DNA of 61,196 nt from Symplocastrum torsivum CPER-KK1 (GTDB lineage Bacteria; Cyanobacteriota; Cyanobacteriia; Cyanobacteriales; Coleofasciculaceae). The stretch lies in the NCBI GenBank assembly GCA_019358875.1, contig JAHHIF010000043.1:1-61196 (forward strand), written 5' to 3'. Position 1 is the stretch's first letter; the number at the start of each line of letters is the position of its first letter. The position numbers and the translations under genes were made by a program. The notes under the pieces are model-generated. The model ran no database searches and was not told the DNA's origin. It saw only the letters and a program-made list of their open reading frames with translations. This document shows, in pieces, positions 61,111-61,196 of the stretch.

Positions 61111-61196
61111 TGAAAATTGACCTGGCACCGAGCTATTTTCCCGTGGGGCAACCCCCAAAGTATCTTCGCCGCAGCAACGTTTCACAACCGAGTTCG

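Larger units (their letters stand above)
60858..61196. other. Right-edge spacer with three palindromic repeats
   Basis: No gene begins here that I can support. It holds three hairpins: CATCAGGA/TCCTGATG (60881-60888 and 60900-60907), a cyanobacterial palindrome (60924-60952) and a long stem at 61071-61110. Confidence 0.6.

Overview
The window reads as chromosomal DNA of a filamentous, motile cyanobacterium. Supporting signs are many HIP1 octamers (GCGATCGC) in genes and spacers, heptanucleotide short tandem repeats, several palindromic intergenic repeats of cyanobacterial style, a PatA-type response regulator, a bilin-binding-type chemoreceptor and pentapeptide-repeat genes. Codon use and base composition look fairly even; the CgeB-like gene near 20.6-21.6 kb is visibly more AT-rich. 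A Coleofasciculus/Microcoleus-like host is a guess. I see no tRNA, rRNA, CRISPR array or intact insertion sequence.

Region 1 (0.4-25.7 kb) is an exopolysaccharide locus of Wzx/Wzy type. It holds a Wzc-like polysaccharide co-polymerase/kinase, a Wzx flippase, a Wzy/O-antigen-ligase-like membrane protein, eight glycosyltransferases or glycosyltransferase-like proteins, a hexapeptide acetyltransferase, a GMC flavin oxidoreductase and a tight rfbCDAB operon for dTDP-L-rhamnose. No initiating phosphoglycosyltransferase and no Wza-type exporter are in the window. A PPC-domain protein and a divergent decayed copy of it lie near 23-24 kb. Spacers carry a 91-bp MITE-like element and other repeats.

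Region 2 (26.0-36.9 kb) starts with a tyrosine recombinase and continues into a minus-strand chemotaxis-type operon. In transcription order it is PATAN-REC (pixG-like), CheY (pixH-like), CheW (pixI-like), chemoreceptor (pixJ-like), CheA-REC hybrid (pixL-like) and an extra CheW. The second GAF domain of the receptor has both cysteines of a DXCF cyanobacteriochrome at the expected 28-residue spacing. The operon is therefore most likely a phototaxis (Pix/Tax1/Ptx) system driving type IV pili.

Region 3 (38.0-54.1 kb) is a cellulose synthesis locus on the minus strand: BcsA with a PilZ domain, BcsB, then after a 6-kb accessory island a TPR protein and an outer-membrane beta-barrel protein. The last two look like a BcsC split into two genes. 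The island (43.4-49.3 kb) carries two winged-helix proteins, a Uma2 nuclease-like gene, a PD-(D/E)XK-like protein, several small unknown genes and dense palindromic repeats. The light-sensing operon and the c-di-GMP-responsive cellulose synthase are neighbours, separated by 1.1 kb that holds a strongly self-complementary, possibly structured, stretch.

Region 4 (55.1-60.9 kb) has a lipoprotein, a small membrane protein, an exported pentapeptide-repeat protein, an unrecognised membrane-anchored protein and a 614-residue pentapeptide-repeat protein whose repeat blocks are broken by five copies of a conserved linker.
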